DNA from: Blautia liquoris
Lineage (GTDB): Bacteria; Bacillota; Clostridia; Lachnospirales; Lachnospiraceae
DNA length: 64,000 nt
Direction of reading: 5' to 3'
Assembly (NCBI RefSeq): GCF_015159595.1
Contig: NZ_CP063304.1
Location: 2,914,001 to 2,978,000 of the forward strand
The notes under the pieces were generated by a model, which saw only the letters and a program-made list of their open reading frames with translations, was not told where the DNA came from and did not search any database. Positions within the stretch are counted from its first letter, which is position 1. Each line of letters opens with the position of its first letter. The position numbers and the translations under genes are program-made. Positions 63,848 to 64,000 of the stretch are shown here, piece by piece.

Positions 63848-64000
63848 TTATTCTCCAAACACTGCTTTATAATCATCCTGGAATTTTTTTATTCCTGCGT
63901 CGGTCAAGGGATGTTTGGTCATCTGCTCAATTACTTTGTAGGGAACCGTGGCAATATCGGCCCCTGCCAGTGCGCAGTCTGTAACATGAATCGGATTGCG
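63848..64000 (-). CDS. fructose-6-phosphate aldolase / transaldolase, C-terminal end (partial)
   Basis: The last 50 residues are visible: [20 protein letters not shown], then [20 protein letters not shown]. This is the conserved end of FSA/TalC-type small transaldolases. With the split transketolase it forms a non-oxidative pentose phosphate operon. The rest lies beyond the window. Confidence 0.88.
   Translation of the reverse strand, partial: RNPIHVTDCALAGADIATVPYKVIEQMTKHPLTDAGIKKFQDDYKAVFGE

Overview
The window is a low-to-moderate GC Firmicutes chromosome segment, most likely from a Lachnospiraceae-type gut Clostridium relative. This rests on the 16S gene, a sporulation gene (YyaC), AGGAGG ribosome sites, YesN/YesM two-component pairs, and DUF1576/DUF5711-type proteins. 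No genus is claimed.

Region 1 (1-32,941) is most of a tailed (siphovirus-like) prophage. Its integrase sits against the 3' end of a tRNA-Leu gene; the left end lies outside the window. The lytic genes all run leftward (- strand). In order of transcription they are: Cro-like regulator and HTH protein, a recombination module (YqaJ nuclease, DUF1351, RecT, Hjc-like nuclease), a replication initiator with tandem 21-bp iterons, Rha antirepressor, DUF551 proteins, and a sigma-like late regulator. Next come a structured RNA region with a tRNA-like domain, a two-gene cassette with its own promoter and terminator, a TerS-TerL fusion, portal, minor head protein, Prp-like protease, scaffold, major capsid, connectors, tail genes, tape measure, Dit, tail-tip protein, fibre, holin and endolysin (cut by the window edge). 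The rightward lysogeny module is repressor, ImmA-like metalloprotease, membrane-anchored HNH protein and integrase. Several small genes missed by simple ORF length cut-offs are described.

Region 2 (33,020-33,522) is a leftward tRNA operon (Glu-Thr-Met-Asp-Val-Leu) with its own terminator. A probable IS605-family right-end remnant and a DUF3783 gene follow.

Region 3 (34.3-48.7 kb) is a carbohydrate locus: PfkB kinase, KdgF-like cupin, a large glycan-active-like protein, two permeases and a solute-binding lipoprotein, divergent from a YesN/YesM pair. No dedicated ATPase is present. A heterodimeric ABC exporter follows.

Region 4 (48.9-51.5 kb) holds a SEC-C methionine aminopeptidase, a small unknown gene and a DUF1576 membrane protein.

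Region 5 (51.7-57.5 kb) is a leftward rRNA operon in the order 16S-5S-23S-tRNA-Asn, with tandem promoters and a probable intervening sequence in 23S helix 25.

Region 6 (57.6-64.0 kb) holds CvpA, a DUF5711 protein, a degenerate MPN/JAMM-like + LysM membrane protein, YyaC behind a sporulation-type promoter, split transketolase and a truncated fructose-6-phosphate aldolase/transaldolase.

The most interesting items are the phage Prp protease next to two structural proteins carrying Prp-type N-terminal motifs, the tRNA-like RNA with its neighbouring moron cassette, the nuclease-like tail of the minor head protein, and the membrane HNH protein of the lysogeny module.
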